A stretch of 64,000 nt of DNA from Bradyrhizobium algeriense (GTDB taxonomy: Bacteria > Pseudomonadota > Alphaproteobacteria > Rhizobiales > Xanthobacteraceae), in NCBI RefSeq assembly GCF_036924595.1, contig NZ_JAZHRV010000001.1, forward strand, positions 8,025,501 through 8,089,500. The letters run 5' to 3'. The notes beneath the pieces were generated by a model. That model worked only from the letters and a program-made list of their open reading frames with translations, searched no databases and was not told where the DNA came from. A program made the position numbers and the translations under genes. Position 1 is the stretch's first letter, and the number at the start of each line of letters is the position of its first letter. Positions 1-10,710 of this stretch are shown piece after piece.

Positions 1-68
1 GATTGGGCCGTGACGACGGACCATCTCGTGCCCCGGACGCGAGCGGCCTAAGTGCTGCGGGCCGGGGC

Positions 69-128
69 CCATTCTACTTTGCATGGGGTTGTTTTCGCGA
101 TTTTGTGTCCCGGCCCTGCGGTGTACCG
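69..128. repeat. Dispersed intergenic repeat, copy A
   Basis: This stretch shares its core (TTGCATGGGGTTGTTTTCGC followed by an ATTTTG run) with 58386-58455. Both copies begin with a CCCATTC-like block and end with a C/G-rich tail carrying ACCGCCG. They lie in the same orientation, 58 kb apart, outside genes. The conserved core suggests a family of short dispersed intergenic elements; the function is unknown. Confidence 0.55.
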
Positions 129-226
129 CCGAAGAGTATATGCACGGCGTCCGGGACACGGGATCGTGCTTCGCGCTAACGGCGAATCGATTCGACTCCA
201 ACCCATCCCGATCTAGCGTCGGCGGC

Positions 227-793
227 TCACGGCAGCTTGTCATACCCCTCACCCAGCCCGTTCAGACTGAGCGGAAACCCAATTCCCTCTTCGGGCGTCT
301 CAAAAATAATAAACGTCGCCGTCTTGGCGCTCCGAAGCTGCCCGAGCAGCTTCTCATCCATCACCACCTCAGCCACACATCCATTCGGCAGGCACCTGAC
401 AAACCCGGCCCGCCCAACGTCCTGGTTGTCCAGCTTCAGCCCGAGCCCGGAGGGCAGCAGCACGCCCAAGGGCGCCACCACCCGCATCAGCTTGCTCTTC
501 TGGTCGGCGGTTTTCAGCACGATCACGGTGAGGCCGGCGTTGGAGCGGTCCTCGGCTACCACGCTCTGGATCAGGGCGCATTGCTCGCCTTGGGCGCCGG
601 GCGGGGTGTCGCAGCGGATCTGCCAGTCGCCATGGACCGAGCGCACCGCGCCTTGGGCGCTGGCCGTCTGGGTCAGGCCGAGCAGGAACGCTGCGGCGAG
701 CAGGCCGCCGAGCCAGCGGGCCGGTTCCAAGCCAAGTCTTGCCTGGCCAAATCCCGTCTGACGCATTCCCGCCTGATGTTTCGAACGCCCCAT
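227..793 (-). CDS. Invasion-associated locus B (IalB) family protein
   Basis: A 188-residue protein of the IalB family, small secreted proteins widespread in Rhizobiales. Residues 1-47 hold a basic start, a hydrophobic segment (about 26-44) and an Ala-X-Ala cleavage site before QGAVRSVHGDWQIRC. The mature part has the family pattern: GDWQIRCDTPPG near its start, paired cysteines (RCDT..QCAL and RCLPNGC) and an FETPEEGIGFPLSL segment near the end. It is probably periplasmic or surface-exposed. The name comes from Bartonella IalB, linked to erythrocyte entry; in soil relatives the role is unknown and no virulence role is implied. A start at 766 (MRQTGFGQ) would give a shorter, more usual signal peptide. 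It is divergent from the oxidase operon. Confidence 0.85.
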   Translation of the reverse strand: MGRSKHQAGMRQTGFGQARLGLEPARWLGGLLAAAFLLGLTQTASAQGAVRSVHGDWQIRCDTPPGAQGEQCALIQSVVAEDRSNAGLTVIVLKTADQKSKLMRVVAPLGVLLPSGLGLKLDNQDVGRAGFVRCLPNGCVAEVVMDEKLLGQLRSAKTATFIIFETPEEGIGFPLSLNGLGEGYDKLP

Positions 794-1335
794 CCGGGTC
801 GGTCCTCTTGATCTTTATCTTTCCGGCAGCGCCGGCGACATTTCCGGCCCAGGCCGGCACCACATTGTGATTGAGCTTACCGGACTGATACGCAATGACG
901 GCGCCTTGAAGGCGGTCCCGCAGCCAATCCACGCCGCCTGAGGACCGCCCCTGGCCTCACGCGAATCAGGCCGCCCGGGAGCGCCGTGACTGTGCCTACA
1001 TCCGGCAACCGGGCTGTCAAGCGGCGAAGCCTTGCAAAATGGCGGGTTTTTGCTGATTTGCCGGGAAAATCCGACATCCGGCGAATAGCAGGTGACGCAT
1101 GGCGTTGCGCCCCACTACTGCATTGCGAGAGCCTTAGAATTATGGTTTGAGAGGCTGGATTTCGACGCGTTCTAACGATCAGGCCCAGGGTACTGTAGCA
1201 ATGCTGTTGCAGGTACTTTTGAAGGTGTACTTCCAAAAGTACCTCCGGTAGGCCGTTTGTGAGGGCGGATCGTGCGGCATTTCCGGCCATTCGGCTGAAA
1301 TGCTTTGGGGACTTATTCAAAGGAGCGCGAGCGGC
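794..1335. other. Intergenic region between ialB-like gene and coxB, holding the oxidase operon leader
   Basis: These 542 bases lie between two divergent genes and should carry both promoters. No convincing gene is visible. The region around 1020-1200 is less GC-rich than its surroundings. The only strong structure is the hairpin at 1211-1244. A purine-rich ribosome binding site (AAAGGAG) lies at 1319-1325, ten bases before the coxB start. Confidence 0.6.
1211..1244 (+). promoter_or_regulatory. Long hairpin in the coxB leader
   Basis: AGGTACTTTTGAAG (1211-1224) pairs with CTTCCAAAAGTACCT (1230-1244), leaving a five-base loop and one bulged C. It is far more regular and AT-richer than its surroundings and sits about 90 bases before the coxB start. 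No T-run follows, so it is not a normal intrinsic terminator. A protein-binding operator or an mRNA leader structure are both possible. Confidence 0.55.
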
Positions 1336-3874
<2,539 letters not shown>

Positions 3875-3933
3875 CCGGTCGTTCGCGGCGCGCCGCCGTT
3901 GCGCGCCGCGGCTTGAGTGAAGCGAGATAGATC

Positions 3934-4872
3934 TTGTCGGTAGTCGATCACAACGCCATCGATGCTCTGCCCCGGATTTCCGAGGCGGAGGTCGGTGATT
4001 ACATCGCGCTGTTGAAGCCGCGGGTGATGTCGCTCGTGATCTTCACCGCGCTGGTCGGCCTCGTGATCGCGCCCGGCCACGTGCACCCCGTGCTGGCGTT
4101 CACCGCGATCCTCTGCATCGCGGTCGGGGCCGGCGCTTCGGGCGCGATGAACATGGCCTATGAGGGCGACATCGACGCGTTGATGTCGCGCACCGCCAAC
4201 CGCCCGATCCCGCGCGGACGCATCACGCAGGGCGAGGCGATGGCGTTCGGCCTGATCCTGGCGTTCTTCTCGGTGCTGACGCTCGGTATCCTCGTCAACT
4301 TGCTGGCCGGCGCGCTGCTGGCGTTCACGATCTTCTTCTATGTGGTGGTCTACACCATGTGGCTGAAGCGCTGGACCGCGCAGAACATCGTGATCGGCGG
4401 CGCCGCGGGCGCGCTGCCGCCTGTCGTGGCCTGGGCCGCGGCCACCGGCTCGCTGTCGATCGAGCCGCTGCTCCTGTTCCTGATCATCTTCTTCTGGACC
4501 CCGCCGCATTTCTGGGCGCTGGCGCTGTTTCGTTCGGACGACTATGCCCGCGCCGGCGTTCCGATGCTGCCCGTGGTCGCCGGACCCGATGCGACGCGGC
4601 TGCAGATCCTGCTCTATACCATCGTGCTGGTCGCGATCGCGGCCGCGCCCTGGCCGCTCGGCTATTTTGATGCGGTCTACGGCGTCACCTCGCTGGTGCT
4701 CGGTTCCGGCATGATGTGGCTGGCCATCGCGGTCTATCGCCGCCGCGAGGGCAGGGAAGCGCTGCGCGCCACGCGCCGGCTGTTTGCGTTCTCGATCCTG
4801 TATCTGTTTGCGCTGTTTGCGACCCTGCTGCTCGAAGTGGTCGTCCGCGCCGTCGTCCCTTTGTTCGGGTAG
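3934..4872 (+). CDS. ctaB: Protoheme IX farnesyltransferase (heme O synthase)
   Basis: A UbiA-family prenyltransferase of 312 residues that adds a farnesyl group to heme b to make heme O, the first step to heme A for the oxidase encoded around it. It is an integral membrane protein with about nine helices. The Asp-rich site is visible in [21 protein letters not shown], and the second conserved loop in [18 protein letters not shown]. The start codon is TTG (3934). The gene lies 59 bases after coxA and before the small CoxF-like gene, as in other rhizobial cox operons. Confidence 0.95.
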   Translation: MSVVDHNAIDALPRISEAEVGDYIALLKPRVMSLVIFTALVGLVIAPGHVHPVLAFTAILCIAVGAGASGAMNMAYEGDIDALMSRTANRPIPRGRITQGEAMAFGLILAFFSVLTLGILVNLLAGALLAFTIFFYVVVYTMWLKRWTAQNIVIGGAAGALPPVVAWAAATGSLSIEPLLLFLIIFFWTPPHFWALALFRSDDYARAGVPMLPVVAGPDATRLQILLYTIVLVAIAAAPWPLGYFDAVYGVTSLVLGSGMMWLAIAVYRRREGREALRATRRLFAFSILYLFALFATLLLEVVVRAVVPLFG

Positions 4873-4879
4873 GGGGCGC

Positions 4880-5044
4880 ATGGACGACAATCGAAAGCCA
4901 GATGGAATCGTCCTCACCGAGGCGCAGAAAAGAAGCCGCCGCCAGCGCTCGATCGCGATTGCGCTCGCACTCGGCGTCCTCGTCGTGCTGTTTTTCGCGG
5001 TCACCATGGTCAAGGGGCCAGCCGTTCTCGTCCGGCCCATGTGA
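4880..5044 (+). CDS. CoxF-like single-helix protein
   Basis: A 54-residue protein starting MDDNRKPDGIVLTEAQKRSR, with a basic segment and one membrane helix (about residues 24-45), ending in VKGPAVLVRPM. The KPDGIVLTEAQ stretch followed by a single helix is typical of the small CoxF-type protein encoded between ctaB and ctaG in rhizobial oxidase operons. The role is not well defined; assembly or stability of the oxidase is the usual suggestion. Its ATG lies eight bases after the ctaB stop, with GGGGGCGC just before it. Confidence 0.8.
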   Translation: MDDNRKPDGIVLTEAQKRSRRQRSIAIALALGVLVVLFFAVTMVKGPAVLVRPM

Positions 5045-5076
5045 TCTTTGAATGTTAATATTTGAATGTAGTTGAG

Positions 5077-5721
5077 ATGGAAAACAAACCGCAGATGCGC
5101 GAGGGAGTGACGGGGAGCGGCAAGACCGCTTCGCGCCGTACGCTCACGCGCGATGCAGCGGTCGCCTCGATCTGCGGCTTCGTGGTGGTGTTCATGGTCG
5201 GCGCGTCCTATGCCGCCGTGCCCTTCTACAACTGGTTCTGCCGCGCCACTGGCTTCAACGGTACCACCCAGGTCGCGACCTCGGCGCCATCAGACGCGCC
5301 GCTTCAGCGCAAGATCGCGGTGCGGTTCGACGCCAATGTCGGCCCCGGCCTGCCCTGGAAATTCGAGCCCGAGCAGAACGAGATCGAGGTCCGGATCGGC
5401 GAGGTCGTCACCGTATTCTATACCGTGACCAACCAGGCCGCGCGCCCCACCACCGGCGTTGCGGCCTACAACGTCGCGCCGCTGACGGTCGGCGCCTATT
5501 TCCAGAAGATCAACTGCTTCTGCTTCACCGAACAGACCATGGGCCCGGGCGAGAAGCGCGAGATGCCAGTCGTGTTCTACGTCGATCCGCAGCTTGCGAA
5601 AGACAGCGAGAACGACACCCTGAAAACGATCACGCTATCCTACACCTTCTATCCCGTGCGCGATCCGGCGCCGAAGCCGGTCGCGGCCGGCGAAGGCGAC
5701 AGGCGCAAAGGAAGCCTGTGA
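5077..5721 (+). CDS. ctaG: Cytochrome c oxidase assembly protein CtaG/Cox11
   Basis: A copper chaperone (214 residues) that delivers copper to the CuB site of subunit I. It has a cytoplasmic N-terminus, one membrane helix (about residues 29-50) and a periplasmic immunoglobulin-like domain. The copper-binding CFCF motif is present in [15 protein letters not shown], and a further conserved Cys lies in [14 protein letters not shown] just after the helix. The start at 5077 is an ATG; a TTG at 5062 in the same frame would add five residues and cannot be excluded. It sits between the CoxF-like gene and coxC. Confidence 0.94.
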   Translation: MENKPQMREGVTGSGKTASRRTLTRDAAVASICGFVVVFMVGASYAAVPFYNWFCRATGFNGTTQVATSAPSDAPLQRKIAVRFDANVGPGLPWKFEPEQNEIEVRIGEVVTVFYTVTNQAARPTTGVAAYNVAPLTVGAYFQKINCFCFTEQTMGPGEKREMPVVFYVDPQLAKDSENDTLKTITLSYTFYPVRDPAPKPVAAGEGDRRKGSL

Positions 5722-5741
5722 CGGGAAACTTGTGAACCAGG

Positions 5742-5762
5742 AATCCCGTATCTAACGGGATT
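5742..5762 (+). promoter_or_regulatory. Perfect hairpin between ctaG and coxC
   Basis: AATCCCGT (5742-5749) and ACGGGATT (5755-5762) form a perfect eight-base stem with a five-base loop in the 105-base gap between ctaG and coxC. It is followed by a moderately AT-rich stretch but no clean T-run. It could be an RNA processing or stability element, or a weak attenuator. Confidence 0.5.
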
Positions 5763-5826
5763 TCGGATTTGAAATTTGAGACGAATATGTGCCGAAGGGA
5801 ACGGCACATCCAACGGAGAGACCGCA

Positions 5827-6717
5827 ATGGCTACGGCGCACGCGAAGCACCACGACTACCACCTCGTCGATCCGAGCCCGTGGCCGGTCGTAGGCTCGAT
5901 CTCGGCCTTCATCATGGCGGTGGGTGCGATCACCTGGATGCATCACATGTTCGCCGCGGCGCCGATCATCTTCGGCGTCGGCACCATCGGCGTGCTCTAC
6001 ACCATGGCGAGCTGGTGGGGCGATGTGATCCGCGAAGCCCAGTACAAGGGCGACCACACCCGCGTGGTGCAGATCAGCCACCGCTACGGCATGATCCTGT
6101 TCATCGCCTCCGAGGTGATGTTCTTCGTCGCCTGGTTCTGGGCCTTCTTCAATTCCGCGCTGTTCCCCGCCGACGCGGTCCACGCCACCCGCGATGCGGT
6201 GTTCGGCTGCGGTCCGGGAACGGCGATGGGCGCCTGCAGCGTGCCGGGCACCTGGCCGCCGAAGGGCATCGAGACCTTCGACCCCTGGCATCTGCCGCTG
6301 CTCAACACGCTCTTGCTGCTGACCTCGGGCACGACCGTCACCTGGGCGCATCACGCGCTGCTCGAGGACGACCGTCAGGGCCTGAAATACGGCCTGATCC
6401 TCACCGTGCTGCTCGGCGTCGCCTTCACCTGCGTGCAGGCCTATGAATACGCCCACGCCACCTTCCACTTCTCCGGCAACATCTACGGCGCGACCTTCTT
6501 CATGGCGACCGGCTTCCACGGTTTCCACGTGCTGGTCGGCACCGTGTTCCTGCTGGTTTGCCTGTTGCGCGCCTATGCCGGCCACTTCACGTCGAAGCAG
6601 CATCTCGGCTTCGAGTTCGCCGCCTGGTACTGGCACTTCGTCGACGTGGTGTGGCTGTTCCTGTTCATCTGCATCTACGTCTGGTTCCGCGGTGCGGGAC
6701 CGGTGGCCGGGCACTGA
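5827..6717 (+). CDS. coxC: Cytochrome c oxidase subunit III
   Basis: Subunit III (296 residues), a seven-helix membrane protein that stabilises the catalytic core of the aa3 oxidase. Family features visible are MASWWGDVIREAQYKGDHT, the SEVMFFVAWFWAFFNSALFP segment, TVTWAHHALLEDDR, and a C-terminus WYWHFVDVVWLFLFICIYVW. The start at 5827 is preferred to an upstream in-frame ATG at 5776 because CGGAGAG precedes it and MATAHAKHHDYHLVDPSPWP is the usual N-terminus. It is the last gene before the terminator at 6739. Confidence 0.96.
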   Translation: MATAHAKHHDYHLVDPSPWPVVGSISAFIMAVGAITWMHHMFAAAPIIFGVGTIGVLYTMASWWGDVIREAQYKGDHTRVVQISHRYGMILFIASEVMFFVAWFWAFFNSALFPADAVHATRDAVFGCGPGTAMGACSVPGTWPPKGIETFDPWHLPLLNTLLLLTSGTTVTWAHHALLEDDRQGLKYGLILTVLLGVAFTCVQAYEYAHATFHFSGNIYGATFFMATGFHGFHVLVGTVFLLVCLLRAYAGHFTSKQHLGFEFAAWYWHFVDVVWLFLFICIYVWFRGAGPVAGH

Positions 6718-6738
6718 TACAGGCTTGACGTGCTACAA

Positions 6739-6769
6739 GGGGGGCGGTCGGAAGGACCGCCCCCTTTTT
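6739..6769 (+). terminator. Intrinsic terminator of the cox operon
   Basis: GGGGGCGGTC and GACCGCCCCC form a ten-base GC stem with a GGAAG loop, directly followed by TTTTTC. It lies 22 bases after the coxC stop and closes the operon. The DUF983 gene starts 18 bases downstream, so surf1 expression needs either read-through or its own promoter. Confidence 0.9.
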
Positions 6770-6786
6770 CTTTGCAAAGTGAAGCC

Positions 6787-7176
6787 ATGACAGATAACGC
6801 GGCAATCACCGTCACCCAGAGCGTACTCCGCGGCATCGCCTGCCGCTGCCCGCGTTGCGGCAAGGGCAAGCTCTATGCGGGCTTCCTCGACCTGCGCCCG
6901 AATTGCGAAGCGTGCGGGCTCGACTACGCCTTCATCGATGCCGGCGATGGGCCTGCGATCTTCATCATCATGCTGGCGGGCGCCATCGTCGTCACCGCGG
7001 CCCTGATTGTCGAAGTCAAGTATCAGCCGCCGTTCTGGCTGCATGCGGCGCTGTGGCTGCCGCTGATCATAGCTACCACGCTGTTGCCGCTGCGCTCGAT
7101 GAAGTCGTTGTTGATCGCGCTGCAGTTCCATCACAAGGCGGCGCCCGGCCGGCTGATCGACCGCGAGCCGAAATGA
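6787..7176 (+). CDS. DUF983 membrane protein
   Basis: A 129-residue DUF983 protein. It starts with a zinc-ribbon-like pair of CxxC motifs (RCPRCGKG and NCEACGL, about residues 19-44), followed by two membrane helices (about 57-78 and 86-106) and a basic tail. DUF983 genes are regularly found beside cytochrome oxidase genes in alphaproteobacteria, but the biochemical role is unknown. The stop overlaps the surf1 start (ATGA), so the two are translated together. A link to oxidase assembly is inferred from position only. Confidence 0.88.
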   Translation: MTDNAAITVTQSVLRGIACRCPRCGKGKLYAGFLDLRPNCEACGLDYAFIDAGDGPAIFIIMLAGAIVVTAALIVEVKYQPPFWLHAALWLPLIIATTLLPLRSMKSLLIALQFHHKAAPGRLIDREPK

Positions 7177-7940
7177 CCGGGCCCTCGTCGCGGCGGCCGG
7201 CGGTTACCGGTTTTGCCATCTTCACGCTGCTGATGGTGATGGCCTTTACGGGCCTCGGGATTTGGCAATTGCAGCGCCGGGTCGAAAAGCACGCGCTGAT
7301 CGCCTTGCTGAACGAGCGGCTCGCCGCCGCGCCCGAGGCGCTGCCGGCGTCGTCGCAATGGAATGCGCTGACGCCGGCCAAAGACGAATTCCGCCGTGTC
7401 AGCTTCACCGCCACCTACGCGCCGTTGCCGGACGCGATGGTCTACAGCGCGGGATCCGCGGTCCGTGACGACGTCTCCGGCCCCGGCACCTGGGCCTTCC
7501 TGCCGGCGCAGCTCGCCGGTGGCAACACCATCGTGGTCAACACCGGCTTCGTGCAGAACACGATGCAGGACCGCGCCCAGCAGGATCGCGCCGTGAGACG
7601 GCTCATCACCGGTGACCCGGTGCAGCTCAGCGGCTACATCCGTTTTCCCGAAAGCGCCGGCGCGCTGACGCCGCCGGAGAGCGTGGCAAAACGGCTCTGG
7701 TTCACCCGCGATCATCTCGCTATGTCCCGCGTGCTGGGCTGGGTGGAGGGCGGCAAGGCCGTCGCGCCGTTTTATGTCGATCTGGAAACGCCCGTGCCCG
7801 AGAGCGGCATTCCAAAACCCGGCCCGCTCTCCGTGCGTCTCAAGGACGATCACCTGCAATACGCCATCACCTGGTTCACACTGGCGTTTGCAGTCATCAT
7901 CGCCTTCGGCGTCTGGTGGCGCGCCCAGCGCCGCGCCTGA
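7173..7940 (+). CDS. surf1: SURF1-family oxidase assembly protein
   Basis: A 255-residue SURF1/Shy1 protein that helps insert heme a into oxidase subunit I. It has the two-helix architecture of the family: helix 1 near residues 12-30 ending in GLGIWQLQRRVEK, a long periplasmic domain, and helix 2 near 230-250 followed by a basic end. GTWAFLPAQL, VVNTGFV and LQYAITWFTLAFAV are typical family segments. The start is set by the ATGA overlap with the DUF983 gene; a longer open frame upstream is a shadow of that gene. Confidence 0.92.
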   Translation: MTGPSSRRPAVTGFAIFTLLMVMAFTGLGIWQLQRRVEKHALIALLNERLAAAPEALPASSQWNALTPAKDEFRRVSFTATYAPLPDAMVYSAGSAVRDDVSGPGTWAFLPAQLAGGNTIVVNTGFVQNTMQDRAQQDRAVRRLITGDPVQLSGYIRFPESAGALTPPESVAKRLWFTRDHLAMSRVLGWVEGGKAVAPFYVDLETPVPESGIPKPGPLSVRLKDDHLQYAITWFTLAFAVIIAFGVWWRAQRRA

Positions 7941-8035
7941 GTTCCTCCCCGTATTCAACCGGACTAGCTTGTCGGAACGTTTGTTCCTCACAATCGTTTG
8001 AGTTCCACGGTGCGTACACGACAAGAGGCCGTTCA

Positions 8036-8506
8036 ATGTCCATTCACGACGATCGCCATACTCCATCACCCGCGTCAGCACTTGGGACCAGGAATAGCGA
8101 CGTGGATGGGATCGCGGATTTGGCGGATGATTTCGATCAGATAGCTCTGGTGGTCGACTGGCTCGATGCGTGCCGGAAGCGCGACCTGGCGGCGTTGCTT
8201 GACCTCTATGCCGACGACGCGAGGCTCGAATGCCAGTGCGGCGGGGGCAAGGTCAGCGAAGGCCGCGCCGAACTCGAATCCTATTGGCGGCCGCGCCTCG
8301 ATGCGCTCGCACCCACCGCATTCGGGCTGGAGGAAATCACGCCGACCGCCGAGGGCGTCGTGCTCGATTATCTGAGCCATGAAGGCGAGCCGGTCCGTAT
8401 CGCGTTCACCTTTTCGCGCGACGCCAAGATCCAGCGGGCCGCTTGCGCTCCCACGGGACAGGCGTTGCATCAGGAAGTTGCCAGCGTTGCCGATCAGGTT
8501 GGCTGA
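8036..8506 (+). CDS. SnoaL/NTF2-like domain protein
   Basis: A 156-residue protein with an NTF2-like fold (about residues 30-150): DQIALVVDWLDACRKRDLAALLDLYADDARLEC is the usual helix-turn-strand start of SnoaL-like domains, followed by GRAELESYWRPRLDAL. These domains act as small-molecule enzymes or binding modules; nothing here fixes a substrate. The start at 8036 is chosen because the upstream frame codes an unlikely sequence. Its 3' end overlaps the 3' end of the convergent histidine kinase by 13 bases. Confidence 0.7.
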   Translation: MSIHDDRHTPSPASALGTRNSDVDGIADLADDFDQIALVVDWLDACRKRDLAALLDLYADDARLECQCGGGKVSEGRAELESYWRPRLDALAPTAFGLEEITPTAEGVVLDYLSHEGEPVRIAFTFSRDAKIQRAACAPTGQALHQEVASVADQVG

Positions 8507-9861
8507 CCGTTAGCCTGTTTCTCGCCTCGCGCATGGGCGGCGGAATCTCCTGCCGGAAGCCGGCAACGCACGCAGGTGCGTCCCTCTTCGCGCAGCAGTT
8601 CAAGCGTCCCGCTCAGCGCCCGAACGCGCTCCAGCATTCCCGTCAATCCCCGGCCGAACATCCGGTCCGCCGGAAAGCCGATGCCGTCGTCGGATACTTC
8701 CACGATCACCTCGCGGTCGTGGATGTCAGCCGCGACATGCATCGCGTTCGCCCTGGCATGACGAAGCACGTTTGTCACCGCCTCCTGGATCACGCGATAG
8801 ATTGTCTGTGATAGCAAGCCGTCGACCTCGTTCAGCGTCGTGTCGATCTGCGACGTCACTTTGAGATCCGGCGCCTGTGCCTTCACGTTCTGCAGCAGCG
8901 TCTGGATGCTCCTCTCCAGGCCGAGCTCCTGGATGTAGAGCGGCCGCAGCCGGTCGAGGATGCGGCGGTTCGCCTGCTGCAATGTTTCGACCGACTGCAC
9001 AATGCCCTCGGCGGCGCGCCTCAACTTCGCCTGGCCGGACGGGATGGATTCCAAAAGCGCCACCGTGTTGGCGCGGATCCCGAACAACAGCGGCCCGAGT
9101 TCGTCATGAAGCTCGCGCGCCATATCCTGCCGCTCATCGTCCTGCAGCGACACGATCCGGCGCAGCAGGCTGCGGTTATCCTGGCTGAGGCGATTGAGGG
9201 TGCGGGCGAGTTCGTTGGCTTCCTGCGCGCTCTTGCGGATCTCGGGCGGGCCGGCGGGAGCAATCGGCTGCTCGTAATCGCCCGATCGCATTCGGGTCAG
9301 GCCGTCGCCCAGACTTTGCAGCGGTCGCAATGCGGAACGCGCGGCGAAATGGGCAATGGCCCACGTCAACAGCATCAAAGTAATTCCGGAGCAGACGATC
9401 GCCAGAAATCCGATCCACTTCTCGTAGATGTCGGCGGTCATGTCGGGCACAAATACGATGTCGCCGACCTGCCTTCCCTCGATCGTCACCGGGAAGGTGG
9501 CTTTGAATTCGGGTAGGGCGAGGAGGCGGACGAACCAGTCAGGCACCGTCCCCAAGGGGGTCTGCACCTCGGCAGCATTAACATCGAGGTCAGTCCCGAG
9601 GCGCCGAAACCGGATTGTTGCGGAGGCACCCAGCGGTTGCACGAACGCTTCGAGCGTCGCTTGCGGATTGCTGGAGGTCCGAAGCGCGTCGTTGAGCGCA
9701 GCCGCGACCGCCCTGGCCGAGCGAGCAGCCGGTTCGGTTTCCTCCATAAGTTGCGCCGTGGCGAAGATCCGGAGCGAAACGCCCCCGGCCAACAGAGCGG
9801 CCACGAACATCAGGCCGAGCAGCAGCAACAACCGCGTTCGAAGAGAAAGCCTGTTCCACAT
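8494..9861 (-). CDS. Sensor histidine kinase, NarX/LiaS type (HisKA_3)
   Basis: A membrane sensor kinase of 455 residues. It has helix 1 (about residues 10-30), a periplasmic sensor segment of about 125 residues, helix 2 (about 152-172), a HAMP linker, and a HisKA_3 dimerisation domain with phospho-acceptor H252 in DMARELHDELGPLLFG. A HATPase_c domain follows, with N, G1 and G2 boxes (VIQEAVTNVLRHA, VSDDGIGFP, GRGLTGMLERV). HisKA_3 kinases pair with NarL-type regulators, and one is encoded divergently 80 bases away (9942-10589), so the two very likely form one system. The signal is unknown. Confidence 0.93.
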   Translation of the reverse strand: MWNRLSLRTRLLLLLGLMFVAALLAGGVSLRIFATAQLMEETEPAARSARAVAAALNDALRTSSNPQATLEAFVQPLGASATIRFRRLGTDLDVNAAEVQTPLGTVPDWFVRLLALPEFKATFPVTIEGRQVGDIVFVPDMTADIYEKWIGFLAIVCSGITLMLLTWAIAHFAARSALRPLQSLGDGLTRMRSGDYEQPIAPAGPPEIRKSAQEANELARTLNRLSQDNRSLLRRIVSLQDDERQDMARELHDELGPLLFGIRANTVALLESIPSGQAKLRRAAEGIVQSVETLQQANRRILDRLRPLYIQELGLERSIQTLLQNVKAQAPDLKVTSQIDTTLNEVDGLLSQTIYRVIQEAVTNVLRHARANAMHVAADIHDREVIVEVSDDGIGFPADRMFGRGLTGMLERVRALSGTLELLREEGRTCVRCRLPAGDSAAHARGEKQANGQPT

Positions 9862-9941
9862 TTCGACTAATATAACTCCCGCAACCCAAGATTTCTCTTT
9901 TCAAATATCGCCAACCGCCTATTTAATCTTAAAGGGGATAG
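9862..9941. promoter_or_regulatory. Divergent promoter region of the two-component pair
   Basis: These 80 bases separate the kinase and its regulator and are AT-rich (for example around 9891-9935) compared with the flanking genes. Both genes must be transcribed from here. No clear dyad operator was found by eye. Confidence 0.5.
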
Positions 9942-10589
9942 ATGATGCAGAATTCTACCAGATCGGCAACGAAGGTCCTGATCGTCGACGACCACCCGGT
10001 GGTCCTGTCGGGTTGCCGGTTGCTGTTTGCGTCTGACAATTCCGTGAAGATCGACGAGGCCACCGACGCCAAGTCCGGGCATCGCGCCTACATGGCGAAG
10101 CGGCCTGACGTCACCGTGATCGATATCAAGCTTCCGGATGTGTCGGGTTTCGAACTGATGCGCCGCATCCGCAAGGACGATCCGGACGCGCGGATCATCA
10201 TGTTCAGCATGAACGACGATCCGGCGTTTGTGGTTCGCGCCATCGAGATGGGCGCGCAGGGCTATGTCTCGAAGGGTGACGACCCCCGGATGCTGGTGAG
10301 GGCCGTCCGCAAGGTGGCCGCGGGAGACAATTTCATTTCACCACAACTGGCGGAAGCGGTGACGTTTTCTGGCGCTTCGATCAAGGCCAATCCGGCGTCG
10401 CAAATGACCGCGCGCGAACTGGAAATCCTGCGGCTGCTCGGCCGCGGCGACAAGATCGTCGAAGTCGCCGACGCGCTGGAGATTTCCTACAAGACGGTGG
10501 CCAACACCACCTCGCTGCTCAAGCAGAAGCTCGGCGCCAAGAATCATTCGGACCTGATCCGGATCGCGGTGGAGATGGGGCTCGGCTGA
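9942..10589 (+). CDS. NarL/FixJ-family response regulator
   Basis: A 215-residue response regulator. The receiver domain (residues 11-127) has the acidic pair D16-D17, the phospho-acceptor D61 in VTVIDIKLPDVSG and a conserved Lys in GYVSKGDD. The C-terminal LuxR-type helix-turn-helix (about 148-212) is recognised by TARELEILRLLGRGDKIVEVADALEISYKTV. Partner of the divergent HisKA_3 kinase. The start may be the second of two adjacent ATG codons (9945). Target genes are not known; the His-rich peptide gene downstream is only a positional candidate. Confidence 0.93.
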   Translation: MMQNSTRSATKVLIVDDHPVVLSGCRLLFASDNSVKIDEATDAKSGHRAYMAKRPDVTVIDIKLPDVSGFELMRRIRKDDPDARIIMFSMNDDPAFVVRAIEMGAQGYVSKGDDPRMLVRAVRKVAAGDNFISPQLAEAVTFSGASIKANPASQMTARELEILRLLGRGDKIVEVADALEISYKTVANTTSLLKQKLGAKNHSDLIRIAVEMGLG

Positions 10590-10710
10590 GCGCTGTCTGC
10601 CGTTCGGTGACCGCTGAACCGGCCGCGCCACGTGGGCGCGACCCGTTCGCGTCGCTGCACTTCGCGTTTGCCCGGGCAATGGGATGGACGAAGGCGAATC
10701 CAGCGAAGGC

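Noticed and set aside
1..51. Possible 3' end of an upstream gene on the plus strand (stop at 49-51)
   Set aside because: Only 16 codons are visible and they match no family that I can recognise; not supported.
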